This document shows positions 25,119 through 36,492 of a DNA stretch of 64,000 nt, piece by piece. Position numbers and translations under genes: made by a program. The notes beneath the pieces were generated by a model. The model was not told the DNA's origin. It saw only the letters and a list, made by a program, of their open reading frames with translations, and made no database searches. The DNA is taken from positions 27,532,386-27,596,385 of the forward strand of contig OX344752.2 in the NCBI GenBank assembly GCA_947034885.2, given 5' to 3'. The stretch's first letter is position 1; each line of letters begins with the position of its first letter. This stretch comes from Thuidium tamariscinum (taxonomy: Eukaryota; Streptophyta; Bryopsida; Hypnales; Thuidiaceae).

Positions 25119-28100
25119 AGGTCATTGCAAGAAACACCGTGCAAAAAGCATAGCGTTTTCAAACGTAGTCTTTTTTTTTCGGGAGTACTTTAAAATTAGA
25201 AAAACAAGTTTTAAAAAAAGTGAAAAATATATTTCATGTATAAATGTAGTGAAGAATTGCTTAGGAAACAAAACCCAAGGAATTCCCTAGTGGTGGTTCT
25301 TTCATTTGGGAAAAGTCAAATAGTCTATCGTTTTGTATCTAAAGTCACTTTTATACAGAATTATCACTTATTTATAGAAAGGAAAGATTAAAATTAAAAA
25401 GATTTAGTTTTCTAAAGGTAGTTTCATGTCTTAACCTATCTTAATTTCTGTCCAATTCCCATGAAACTAACCCTTGACTTACTGTCCCAGTCTTAAACTA
25501 GAATTCTATATCAAATAGTCTTGGCTCCTGTTCTATCAACTTAATCAAGCCCACAATTTATATATGTATATTAGTGTGAAGATACACCTTTATAATTCCT
25601 TAATTACTTCCTTAATTTGTATTTGTCAAATAGTCCAGTAACTAACTTTACTAGTCTAATTCCTTTAATTGCAAAATTCGATTATTGTTTTCATCAATTT
25701 GGCCAATTCCACAATGGTTAGTATTGATTCATTCACTGGATCAATGGTATGTTTGGTCAAATAGTCTTAGTAACTTGTCATCAAGGTTTTAGTAACAAGT
25801 CCAATTGTCCAAGCCCACAGGTTAGCTATTAGAATTGCATAATCAAATCAATAGTCAAATAGTTTTCTACTCTATCACACTAACTAATTCCAACTACTTT
25901 GATCTCAATATCAATTTGTCAATTGGCCCAGATATGCATACACATTAGTTTCCATCAACTTGTACAAAATTCTACCAACTACCACAATTGATTTTGCTCC
26001 CTAACTTCCCTGCATAGTCAACTTGTCACACAATGTTAGTTTTAATTTTACTAATATCATTCCAAACACAAGGCAATTTGATTGTATAAAGATTTTATAC
26101 TTAAAGAGTTTAGATCCATATTCCATTGATACAAATACATTAATTTAATTTAATGACCTTGATCCTCTGATCATAGACTAATTGATTGATTTAATTTAAC
26201 TACAACGACACCCAGGAAAATCACTTAGTCAATTAGACAAATAATCGCAACATACATATTAAATTTCTTATAATCAATTTAATTTCTCATTAATGATTAT
26301 TAAAATAATTCATATCATCAGACAATTAGACCAGATCAATTTCCAAAGCAAACAACATCCTATATATGTATGAGTGTAGCAAATGCAAACAAGCATCAGT
26401 TGCAAAGCTTCCAATCAATTAGACATGTTATTTATAGGTTAACAGACTAATTGACTACACAAAACAAACAAGTTTAATTTACTTAAAATTTTACTGTGTC
26501 TATCTTGCCATTCAGCATGGACAATTTGTCTTCAACTTACTAATTCCAGTTTCTTAATTTCAACCAATATGACTATTTGACTGACAATGTAAAGAATGAT
26601 ATTAGCTAAGTAAATTGAATACAAAACTAAATTATATTAGTCACATAAATCTTTCACAGACTATTGGACTTTGTATAATTAATTAACTGCTTGGATTTCA
26701 CACCCAAAGACTATTAAACTTATAATACCAATCACTGGTTATATAAGCATTTAATATAAACTTTGTGCATTATCCAAATTTCATCATAGAGGTTATAACA
26801 AAATATATTCTTCAATAATATTGATAAATTTAGCTATCCCAGCTTTGTCTATTTGACTTCACTTATTTATGTTTTTATTAATCAGCTTCATGCTTCTAAG
26901 ATTAATAGACTGAGGATATACAATAAAGAAGTCACCAATCCCTGGTTATTCAACTTCTTTCCTCCAGACTATTAGACTTTGAATACCAATCACTGGTAAT
27001 TCAAGAATTAAATATAAATAATATCATTTTATGAAGAACATGACGGTTCTTTATTTTCCTAAGATTTTGTCAATTAGCCAAACTCAATTAACCATCAACC
27101 ACACAGCAATCAGTAAGAGTTGCTTATAGGCAATTAGTCTTGGCGATTTGTCTTCACATAGCTCGCTCCTCCACTCCTGCTCCATAGCCTGAGTGCAATC
27201 GGGCAGCTCCAAAATACACACAGACTAATTGACTGCAATCAGATACTACACCAATCTCTGGCTAATAGTCTTAATAACAAAAATAGCCACTCATTGGCTT
27301 ATCTCTGCCTGCACCTAACCTATGCTGTCTATTCAACTTGTGACTTCCACCACTTGCAAAGACCAATTGTAAGATTTACAACAGCTCAATAGCACTCGCT
27401 GCCTAATTGACCAAATATTCCAAACGAAAACAGAAGACAAAAACTTGGAACAACGCCAATCACTAGCTAATTGTCCAAACTCCCAAAACCTGCCAATCCC
27501 TGGCAAAACAAGAAAAACATACACAAGAAAATAGCCAATCACTAGCTCAAGAAATAATGCACAAAATAAAATAGACGAATTGACAAAATTGCATTGAAGG
27601 ACTGCACAAGTACAACAAAGGCGAGCAATCACTGTAAACGCCGAAAGAGAGAGAGAAAAACAAAGACGAATAGACCTTAAGTTCTTGGCCGATTAGACTA
27701 ACCGCAAGTCAATTAGTCTAACTACCCTAACTCCTTCTTAACCGATAGTCTATTTGTCTCTTTTACATTTATGTAATTATTACCTTGTAATTTCAGTTCA
27801 TATCCCCTTTTAATTATTATCCTGTAATTTCAGTTCATATCCCCTTTTAAGTAACTCTAAGTGGTCTATTAGTCTTCTACCTTTAAAAACTTCAAAAATA
27901 TCAGAAAAATGACATCCACAATAAACCTTTAAGAAGAAGGTACCCTAGAAAGGAAAGGCATAGGAAAAATCTTTAAGTAGGAAATCCAGAAAAGTGCAAA
28001 ATCTCATGAAAATTAATACTTTCACATTTTAATTTGTAAAAAATAGGAAAACAAATTTTAAGAAAAACTAAAAATTGTCCATTTGAGGAAAGTTGATTTT

Positions 28101-28532
28101 GATGAGATTTGACCAAAAGAACGATCTTAGAACCATCATCAATGTTCAAAAATTGCGTGCCACGGGAAAAAATTTATACTCATGTGGAGGACATAAAAAA
28201 ACATATTTTTAGATTTTTATTTGGAATTTATAGGTTTTACACCTATGCAAATAGACCATGAAAGTTTCCTCTTCAAATCATTAAATTTAGACACTGCGAA
28301 TGTAATGATAACCATAAATGTAATTTTGTGACAGCTCAACAAAAATGTTATTTAAATATAAAATGATTTTTTTTTAATTTCTGAAAAATAAGGGATCTAA
28401 TAAAATTCAAGTTAGGTATGTTCAATAAAAATTTCATGTTCATTGAACTTAATCTCCAAAAGTTATTGTAGACAACAAAAAAATGGTTCTCATTGTGACA
28501 TGAAATAGGACTAGTGTTTCTTGCAATGACCC
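25119..28532 (+). mobile_element. 4-bp-TSD DNA element, copy split by a nested LTR-like insertion
   Basis: The left end (AGGTCATTGCAAGAAACACC) and right end (GTGTTTCTTGCAATGACCC) are inverted repeats. CCAC is duplicated at 25115-25118 and 28533-28536. Bases 25119-25244 match the left part, and 27926-28532 the right part, of the 730-bp element at 55585-56314. Removing the nested segment and one copy of its duplication leaves 733 bp, which confirms a single interrupted unit. It has no transposase ORF, so it is non-autonomous. Superfamilies with 4-bp targets include Sola and Chapaev; assignment is open. Confidence 0.8.
25245..27920. mobile_element. 2.7-kb solo-LTR-like insertion nested in a DNA element
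   Basis: The segment starts TGTAGTGAAGAATTGC and ends ATGACATCCACA (TG...CA). It is flanked by a 5-bp duplication ATAAA (25240-25244 and 27921-27925). No internal direct terminal repeats were found, so it is best read as a solo LTR. Its first ~150 bp resemble the sequence from 58603 onward, which abuts a tRNA-Asp primer-binding site; this supports an LTR, probably in minus orientation. The interior carries degenerate reiterated motifs (CCAATCACTGGTTA, GACTAATTGACT) and a ~40-bp tandem duplication near 27770-27850. No conserved ORF. Confidence 0.65.
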
Positions 28533-29403
28533 CCACTATCTATAAAGTCTGGATTTTTTCTAATGAGTTCTTTAAAATATGTCTTATCTTATAAGTAATA
28601 AGGCTTTCAAAGTTTCAATTGCAAGCTGTGTCAAAGATCAATTGGCAAATAGCTCCTCCTTGAAAGTCGAGATGGATTGACTTTTGGAATGACTTTTGGA
28701 ATGGCACCTCCGTTAACCGGCCTCCTCACCTCCCACTTTGCCAAAAGACTTTCATTTGAGCAATGATAGATTGGAAAAAAAATACAAAGGATGTCAAAGG
28801 AATGTACTACCCTAGAGTCCTAGACAAGCATTTTTTTAGATGGATGAAATCTCTTAATTGCAACAAAGTCCCAAACAATATCACTCCTTCAAATGAAACA
28901 TTCATTGGATGAAAACATCATTTTTCCTTCATATTCCCTAATCATCCATGTTGGCAAGTTGCTACATCAGTATATGAAATATGAAGTCCCTCTTTCAACA
29001 CTACTCTTCCCAAGAATTCATAGTTAAATGTGTCTAGAGCTATTAATGTTCACCCTCCTCATGGACTATAAGAGGTTTAAATCCTCCATCTTTGCAACTG
29101 TTTGCAAGTTTGTTCATCCTTGCAACACAACAACCATTCATTTGCTTAACCAAATTCTTCCACCACTTGACAATTGATCATTGCATTACTATTGTGAGAC
29201 TTAGTGTGAGGACATGTATACTAGGTGAAAACTTATTTTCACCTATGAGCCAAGCAACAGCCCTCTAATGATAAATTTCTATAGAGCAATAACACTTATA
29301 ACAGGAACGTAATGAAGTGCAACTCCAGTATTGCCCTTCAGCTGCAGTACGACGACAAACTAACAGAGCCTGTTGTACGTTGCCTACTGAACCTCGCTCC
29401 TTG
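28533..29403. other. Intergenic DNA, nothing recognised
   Basis: No gene identified. The last ~100 bp before 29404 are GC-richer and continuous in composition with 34615 onward, so the copia element landed inside a formerly contiguous moderately GC-rich segment. Confidence 0.5.
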
Positions 29404-29408
29404 CAACG

Positions 29409-29669
29409 TGTTAAAATAAAGATCTTATCCATAAACTAAAGATGTTATCCATCTACTAAGCGAACACCAGTTACTGCCAATCCAAACGGTGGTTAAACTC
29501 AACTCCCACTAGGAGTTATGTATATGTAACAAGCCTCGGTAGGTTCACCCATCTTAGCATATAGATGGATCATCCTTATGGGTGGAATACAGTTGAAAAT
29601 ATTTTATGGTATTGCTTTGTAGTATTGCTTGGATCTCTTTGCTCTCTATTTTTCTCTCTTATCACAACA
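29409..29669 (+). repeat. Copia 5' LTR
   Basis: 261 bp from TGTTAAAATAAAG to ATCACAACA. It differs from the 3' LTR by G versus A at two sites (AACACCAGTTACTG and CCTCGGTAGG here). It would carry the promoter; no TATA box is assigned with confidence. Confidence 0.95.
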
Positions 29670-29690
29670 CGTTATCAGCACGATAGCTAG
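29670..29690 (+). promoter_or_regulatory. Candidate primer-binding site
   Basis: Directly after the 5' LTR lies CGTTATCAGCACGATAG, in the position and partial form of the TATCAG-type primer-binding sites seen in plant copia elements. The matching tRNA cannot be named from the window. Confidence 0.5.
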
Positions 29691-29757
29691 TCTCTCTTCC
29701 TTAGAGTTCAATTGCCTTTGCCCTTTCTTTTGTTTTTGCTATTAGACTTGCAAGACC

Positions 29758-30660
29758 ATGGCTGCATCAACCTCGAAGAATTTGCCAGAGAAGAAGAAGG
29801 CTCCACGCTTGCAACCGTTGTTATTTGGACCATTGGAGGCTGACGGCAACAACTATATGAGGTGGAGCATCGATGCCAGGACACATATGACTGCGGAGGG
29901 GTGGGAAGGCACTCTGATTTCTCCAATACTGACGGGCATATCAACTGCAACAAAAAGTTGGGCGCTGATTCTTCTCCGAAGACACTTGGATATTGCACTC
30001 CAAGAGCAATATATCCAAATTGATGATCCGGCGGAACTATGGAGGCAGCTCGCAGCCAGGTTCCAATATGAGAGAACCATTTTTCTCCCGCAAGCACGCA
30101 AAGATTGGGTGGCGCTTCGAGTCTTGAACTTCACCAATTTGGTTTCCTTCAATGCCGAGTTGCACCGAATAGTTGCTCAACTGTGCCTATGTAGGGAGAC
30201 GGTCACCGAATGGGAGCTAATTGATAAGACTCTCCAAACTTTTCCCTCTGCTTCTGCTTTGTTAGCTCAGCAATATCGCAACATGAGGTTTACAACACAC
30301 TCAGAACTAATGTCATACTTGCTACTAGCTGAAAAGGAACAACAATTGCTCTTGAAGAATGAGGAACGCAAACCGGCCAGGGAGGTGAATACCACGGAGC
30401 TACCGACTAGGAGACCATGGGGCAACCAGAAGTGGAGGCGACAGCAGCCCAATCAACCATACCCTCCAAAATCAAATGATAAGTTATCTGATCACAATTC
30501 TTCTAGCTTTCAGTCTAGGTCAGAAACTTGCAATTGCCACAAGTGTGGACGCCCTGGTCACTTGCAACGAAATTGTCGGTCCACCGAATGTAACAAGTGT
30601 GGTCGTTTCGGTCATCCATCTAAGGATTGTAGAACTGGTCAATGTCAAAAGTGTGGCTGA
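29758..30660 (+). pseudogene. Copia gag region, truncated by in-frame TGA
   Basis: The 300-codon frame starts ATGGCTGCATCAACC 89 bp after the LTR and encodes a gag-like capsid region followed by CCHC zinc knuckles (CX2CX4HX4C) at residues 260-273 and 278-291. A third knuckle begins at residue 296 and is cut by TGA at 30658-30660, but its remaining ligands follow in the same frame. The stop replaces the position where the first two knuckles have arginine, consistent with a CGA to TGA transition at a CpG. Gag packages the element RNA into virus-like particles in the cytoplasm. Confidence 0.9.
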
Positions 30661-33600
30661 CCAGGCCATGTAGCACAAAATTGTCGGGTCGATGAGTATC
30701 TAGTTAAGATATACAAGGAGCTACAACAATTTAGGAAGGGTCCGAGAGAGTCTCACTCCCTAGATGCTCCATCTCTAGATGGAACTGACCCCGAAAACTA
30801 CATGACAATCACTTCAGTTTATCATACATCTAGCAAGTTAGAGGCAGATGAGGACATAGTTTTGATTGATAGTGGATCCACTCACACGATCCTTAGGGAT
30901 CCAAAGTACTTTGAATTTTCGAGACATGGTTCCGAAACTGGTATCTGGCAGACTTGTGAACTAAGTACAATAGCTGGAAGACGGACATTCAAGTTCCGTG
31001 AGGGCCAAGCACGTGTCACACTGCTTGGAGGCGCCACCCTCATTTGTGACCATGCCATGTACGCGCCGGAGGCTAACCGAAGCCTGATCAGCTTTCGAGA
31101 CCTCCGGGCAAATGGTATTCATGTCCTAACCTCGATTAAGGACGGAAAGGAGACACTTGACCTTTGGCAAGAGCAAATTTGCCTTGCCACCGCACAATGC
31201 GGAGCAAATGGCCTGTATGAGCTTGTAATCTTCCGTCTACCTAGCGGACGTAAAACTGTTCCACCGAGTGGAGGCTCTTCATACTCAGTGATTGCTCCAA
31301 ATAAGATCAACTTATGGTATGGATGTATGGGTCACCCAGGAGCTACGATGTTCAAGAGGATGTTGCCCCTGTTTATAGGACATGAGGTTTGTACCAGTGA
31401 TGCAAACAAGGTTGGAGTGTGTGATGCCTGTGCCCAAGGAAAACTAATTTTGAAGCCTTCACGTTGGAAGCTACCAAGTGAGCTTCCACCTCCGCTCCAA
31501 CGACTTCAAGGTGACATTTGTGGCCCCATCACTCCCGCATCAAGACCCTTCAAGTATTACTTAGTTCTAATTGATGTTGTTGGGGTCCACTTTGAAGTTT
31601 CTTTGCTAAGTACTCGAAACATAGCTTTTGCTAAAGTTCTAGCATCCCTATTGAAATTCAGAACCCATTTCCCAGACTACCCAGTCAAAACTCTTCGTAT
31701 GGACAATGCTAAGGAATTTAGGTCACAAAAGTTTGAGGACTATTGTATAGCAATAGGCATCTCACTCGCATACGCTGTCCCGTATGAGCATTCCCAAAAC
31801 GGGCTAGTTGAGGCCTTCATTAAAAAGATCCAGCTTATCAGCCGCCCCTTGTTACTCCATGCTAAACTCCCTTTCTTTTTCTGGTCACACGCGGTACTCC
31901 ATGCAGCAACCTTGCTGAGGTACCGCCCTACTTTGCTTAACGAGCATTCACCTTTAGAGATTCTGACCAGACGCCCTCCACATGTCTCTCATTTCAAAGT
32001 TTTTGGTTGCCGAGTTTGGGTGCCTGTCCCTGAGCTTGAACGTAAAACAATAGGGTCACATCGCCAGGAAGGTATTTATGTTGGTTTTGACTCTCCAAGT
32101 ATCATTAGATATGTCTCTCCCAAAACTGTAACTTTGCATAAGGCTCGGTTCCAGAATTGTCAATTTGATGAGCGTGTTTTTCCTTCTCTCACCTTAGTTG
32201 GACCTACCTCATTCCTTACATTTTCTGCTCCAGAAACATTCACATTGAATCCTGATCCACGTACTGGCCTTGCGGATTCCGAGGTCCAGTGATTGCTTGA
32301 GCTCAAGGCTTTAGCTGACAAGCTCCCTGATGGATTCAATGACTCCGAACGCATTACAAGGAATCCCCTTCCTGGGGTAGGTCAGCCCTCCCTTAGCATA
32401 TTACCTCATAGAGATACCATCTCTTCTTTACTTCCCCAAGCTAAGAAGCCTAGGTCCGGCCACCATGGGGAAATTTTCACTTTCCTTGACCAATCAGATC
32501 CTTTACCTTGCTCACCAGATGAAACTCTTTCAGTCATATCTTTTGTTACTACCTTGATTACTCCATCTTTTGATCCCCTTATGTTAGAGGCAGCCAAGGC
32601 CAGCCCAGATTGGCCCCAATAGTCTGAAGCCATTCAACATGAGTATGCATCTTTGCAAAAGCATCAAGTCTTTGGTCCACTTGTGACCAACTTGGCCACC
32701 AAGCCAGTTGGGCACAAGCTTATCTTCACTAAGAAACAAAACGCCCAGGATCAAGTTGTTCGTTATAAGGTCCGTCTAGTTGCCCAGGGTTTTATTCAAC
32801 GTCCAGGTGTTGATTACACCTTCACCTACTCTCCAGTCATGGACTCAACCACATTTTGGTACTTGTTGGAAATGGTAGTCCAGTATACCTTAGAAATCCA
32901 CTTGTTGGATGTAGTCACGGCCTATCTCTATGGTCCTTTAGATGCACACTTGTACATCAAGCCACCACCTGATTACCTAACCTAGTCCATCCCAGCTAAT
33001 TCTGCTCACTCATATTCTGGCCTCAAGCTCCAATGCGCTCTCTATGGCTTGAAACAGGCCGGCCGGATGTGGTACTCCCATCTTCATTCCTTTCTTATTG
33101 ATCATAAGTTTCAACATGATCAAAGTCTACCTTGCATTTTTACCCTTCGTGATACCACATGATTTGCCATAGTAGCCGTGTATGTAGATGATCTGAACCT
33201 CATAGGAATCGCGGCTACATGCTTGCATGTAGTGAACTTGCTTACTGACCGCTTCGAAATGAAGCTACTGGGTAAGACCTCCTATTGTCTAGGGCTCCAA
33301 GTTGAACATCTACTGGATGGAAGTTTATTTCTACACCAGACCACTTATACTCAGAAGGTGTTGAAGCGCTTTGGAATGGACAAGACCAGCCCCATGTCAA
33401 CTCCAATGATCGGTCGAAGCATGACCAAAGATGATCCTTATCATCCTTACGAGGAGGAGGAGGAGTTCAATAGAACACGTTACCTTGCGGCCGTAGGAGC
33501 ACTACTCTATCTTTCAACTTTTACCAGGCCGGACATCTCCTTCGCGGTCAGCGTGCTAGCGAGGCACAACCAAAAACCATCAACCCGACATTAGAGCGCG

Positions 33601-34182
33601 GTCAAACACCTCTGCAGATACTTACGAGGCACCGAAGATTTAGGACTTCACTACATGAAGGATGGAACATCAGAGATTGTAGGCTATGCAGATGCATGAT
33701 ACAAGTCTGATACGGTTTCCGGCAAGTCACAAACCGGTTATATCTTCCTCCAAAACAACGCCCCGATCTCGTGGAAGTTTGTCAAGTAAACAGTGACCGC
33801 GACATCAACGAATCACTCCGAACTCATCGCCTTTCATGAAGCAACTCGGGAAGCTGTTTGGCTCCGCAACCTACACAGGATCATCATGTAACAATGCGGC
33901 CTGAGCGTGGCATCTACACCAACCATTGTCTTTGAAGACAACGTCGCATGTGTAGCTCAGGTAGGCACGAGCTTCATCAAGAGTGACCGTGTCAAGCATA
34001 TTGATCCTCAAATTTTTAGCTTCACTCAGGAGTTGATCTCCAGCGGGCAAATCAAAGTCAAGAAAATTGAGTCTGCTCACAACCTTATTGATCTCCTCAC
34101 GAAGGCCCTCCCTGCTTACACACATCACAGACTTGTCCAAAAGGCCGGAATGAAGCTCCTACACGAGCTGACTTCCACATAG
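30661..34182 (+). pseudogene. Copia pol region (PR-INT-RT-RNase H) with eight further stops
   Basis: Same frame as gag. Protease: D-S-G active site at 30868-30876. Integrase: zinc region at 31310-31450, where the first histidine of the HHCC finger appears as tyrosine (LWYGCMGHPG), then catalytic Asp (QGDICGP), Asp (MDNAKEF) and Glu (NGLVEAF). Reverse transcriptase: LLDVVTAYLYG, and YVDD near 33181. RNase H: GYADA and VFEDNVACVAQ motifs. Stops are at 32290 (TGA), 32620 (TAG), 32983 (TAG), 33160 (TGA), 33592 (TAG), 33697 (TGA), 33787 (TAA) and 33889 (TAA). There are no frameshifts. Several stops are explained by C-to-T or G-to-A transitions, but those at 33160 and 33697 sit where relatives have glycine. 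Confidence 0.92.
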
Positions 34183-34348
34183 ATACACTCTTTTCTATAC
34201 TTTGCACATTTTTCCTTGCTATCAAGGTTTTTCTATTCAGAGATAGTTTTTAACGAGGTATCCTAGCGATTGAGGAGGAGTTACTCTTAGGTGCCATAGC
34301 AATCACTAGTATACAAAGCTTAAAATTTTTTAGCATTAACTTAGTGCA

Positions 34349-34609
34349 TGTTAAAATAAAGATCTTATCCATAAACTAAAGATGTTATCCATCTACTAAG
34401 CGAACACCAATTACTGCCAATCCAAACGGTGGTTAAACTCAACTCCCACTAGGAGTTATGTATATGTAACAAGCCTCGATAGGTTCACCCATCTTAGCAT
34501 ATAGATGGATCATCCTTATGGGTGGAATACAGTTGAAAATATTTTATGGTATTGCTTTGTAGTATTGCTTGGATCTCTTTGCTCTCTATTTTTCTCTCTT
34601 ATCACAACA
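34349..34609 (+). repeat. Copia 3' LTR
   Basis: 261 bp, two differences from the 5' LTR. The sequence immediately upstream (TAGCATTAACTTAGTGCA) is not purine-rich. The nearest polypurine run (GAGGAGGAG) is about 70 bp away. Confidence 0.95.
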
Positions 34610-34614
34610 CAACG

Positions 34615-36492
34615 CAAAGAGCCAAACACATGAGTCCAGCCACAATCTGAGCCAACTGAAACTAGGAACACCTACAACAGCACTTCCAAGATGGCGAAGT
34701 ACGTTCTCTCACACGATATCCAAACGGCACTCCAAAACCTGCAGAAATGCTTGTTCAAGTGCTCCTACTGAAAGCCAGGAACCACGCTCAAATTCACACT
34801 TGAACACTTCGAATGTATCCTAAGAACGCATGCTTTACTGCAGTGAGGATCGGCCTATATCGAAAGCAACTCGGGTGGTCTCTCTCGCTCGAAACCAGCG
34901 ACGAAACGAGACGGCAAACAAGCACTCCACAGGCAAGAACAACGTCACACATATATATGAGAGCAATCAGCAGTGCCTCACCTCACAGGACGTAACTTCG
35001 GAGACGCTGGCTGTAGCTTGAGAATTGCCAACAAACAGATATCGATGCAAAGCAGATGCAGATGCAGAGGGGGAAGAGAAGAAAAGATGGAGAGGCTAGC
35101 TGAGGGGTTTGGCGGAGACGTCCGACGATTGGCGTCGCCAGAGTAGGGCCTACTGGAAGCCAGGGACGACGATTTTGGGGAAGCTCTACGTGGTCAGGAG
35201 TAGCGAAAATGGTAAGTTACCATTACTTGCAGCTACCATCACGTGAAGGATAATGTTGTATAACGACGAATTATGGAGAGGATTGCCTGTTTCCTCTTGC
35301 GTAGGAGCGCCCAGCCAGTGTGAAGGAGCTATTGTAGGGAGGAGGGACAGGTGTGGGACTGTAGCTTTGGCAACAATAATAACTTACTAGTCTCTCTGTC
35401 TGTACAAGTCATTTAATTAGCATGCATGTATCTCAACAATTACGTGAGAAGTTCTATTGTGCGGGGTTGAAGCCCAGATTGTGCGGTAGGATTTAAACTC
35501 TGGAGTCAGCTGTCGACGTACAGGCATTCGTCGAAGGTCTCTTTACTTCTTCGTATATTTCTTGGCGATTCTGTAGTTACGTGAATCTTTCTTTAATTTG
35601 GAAAAGACGGGAGACGGTACAGTATTGAGATTCCTACGCTCACCTATCGCACGAGAGGAGAAGTCGATCTGCATCGCGTTGTTCCAAGTTCAAATGCTTA
35701 CATGGATCACGTTGCTCTATTCTGCCCCAATTTAGACTTGCATCGTTGAGCATGCCACAATTCGGACGATGAAAACAGAATGAAAATTGACTCGATCAAC
35801 CTCTGGGATTGCGAATTGGAAGGGGTTTTTAAATGATGTGCACTCATTTGTTTGAGCTTTGGGGTGACGGGCACAGCAAAAAGAGGAAATTTACCATGTG
35901 GGCGGCAGGCAAATCTGCTGCATGTGGTCTTTAAAATGAGGAGCCGCTTGCAGGTGGCGTTGGGTCCTTTCTTTCTCCACCTGGCCCACTGTGTGTTACT
36001 GTTGCCGAGCCTAATCCAGGTCTGATTGACGATGCTCACAACCCTCTCAAATTGCACAGTAACCACAGTTTGTAACTATTGCACATTCCTATCTATATTC
36101 TCATCAATTTTCATGCTGCTTGCAAATCTAATTGAACAACTACCACATGTTGAGAACACATGTACGTATGAGTGCATTTACGGTTGGGCCTTCCAAAATT
36201 GTCACTTCTATTTTGAACATAGCTCGCAAATTTGAACAGTCTAATAATTGGAAGGTCGAGTCTAGACTGCACCTGATGAAAAAACAATTTGCTGTTTGCT
36301 GCCTGGAGCTCGATCGACAGTGAACGCGTTGCAGACGAAACGCCGGCTACGGCGACAGCAAGCTCCGCTCCATTTCACCATTAAAACCCGACGCTGTGTC
36401 GAATCACATCAATTCACATGATCATGTGATTGCGTTTTGAATTATAGAAATTCAATGTACACATCAGAAGAACTACATAACGTGCATTCAAC
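34615..36492. other. GC-richer region without a confident gene
   Basis: Composition is higher in GC than the repeat zones. A plus-strand open frame ends at a strong donor at 35211/35212 (ATG|GTAAGT), with a plausible acceptor at 35304 (CTCTTGCGTAG); joining them keeps the frame open to a TAG at 35388-35390. I recognise no homologue and see no start codon upstream in frame. A 119-codon minus frame at 35707-36066 has no motif. This could hold a short or non-coding transcript, or the 3' flank of the SHIPPO gene. Confidence 0.3.

Larger units (their letters stand above)
29404..34614 (+). mobile_element. Ty1/copia LTR retrotransposon, full length, gag-pol broken by stops
   Basis: Both LTRs are 261 bp with TG...CA ends, and a 5-bp target duplication CAACG lies at 29404-29408 and 34610-34614. 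Between the LTRs one frame runs from 29758 to 34182 in the order gag, protease, integrase, reverse transcriptase, RNase H, which defines copia. The LTRs differ at two positions, both G/A, so insertion was recent. The frame has nine premature stops but no frameshift, so this copy cannot encode its own machinery unless stops are suppressed. Confidence 0.95.

Noticed and set aside
25245-27920. Full LTR retrotransposon with paired LTRs
   Set aside because: No direct repeat of its ends was found inside and no gag or pol motifs, so a solo LTR is the simpler reading.
29708-30152. Minus-strand ORFs opposite gag
   Set aside because: Antisense to the copia gag frame, which has zinc knuckles and the right position.
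35707-36066. 119-codon minus ORF as a gene
   Set aside because: No domain, signal or repeat; no paralogue in the duplicated cluster. Kept only as part of an unassigned region.
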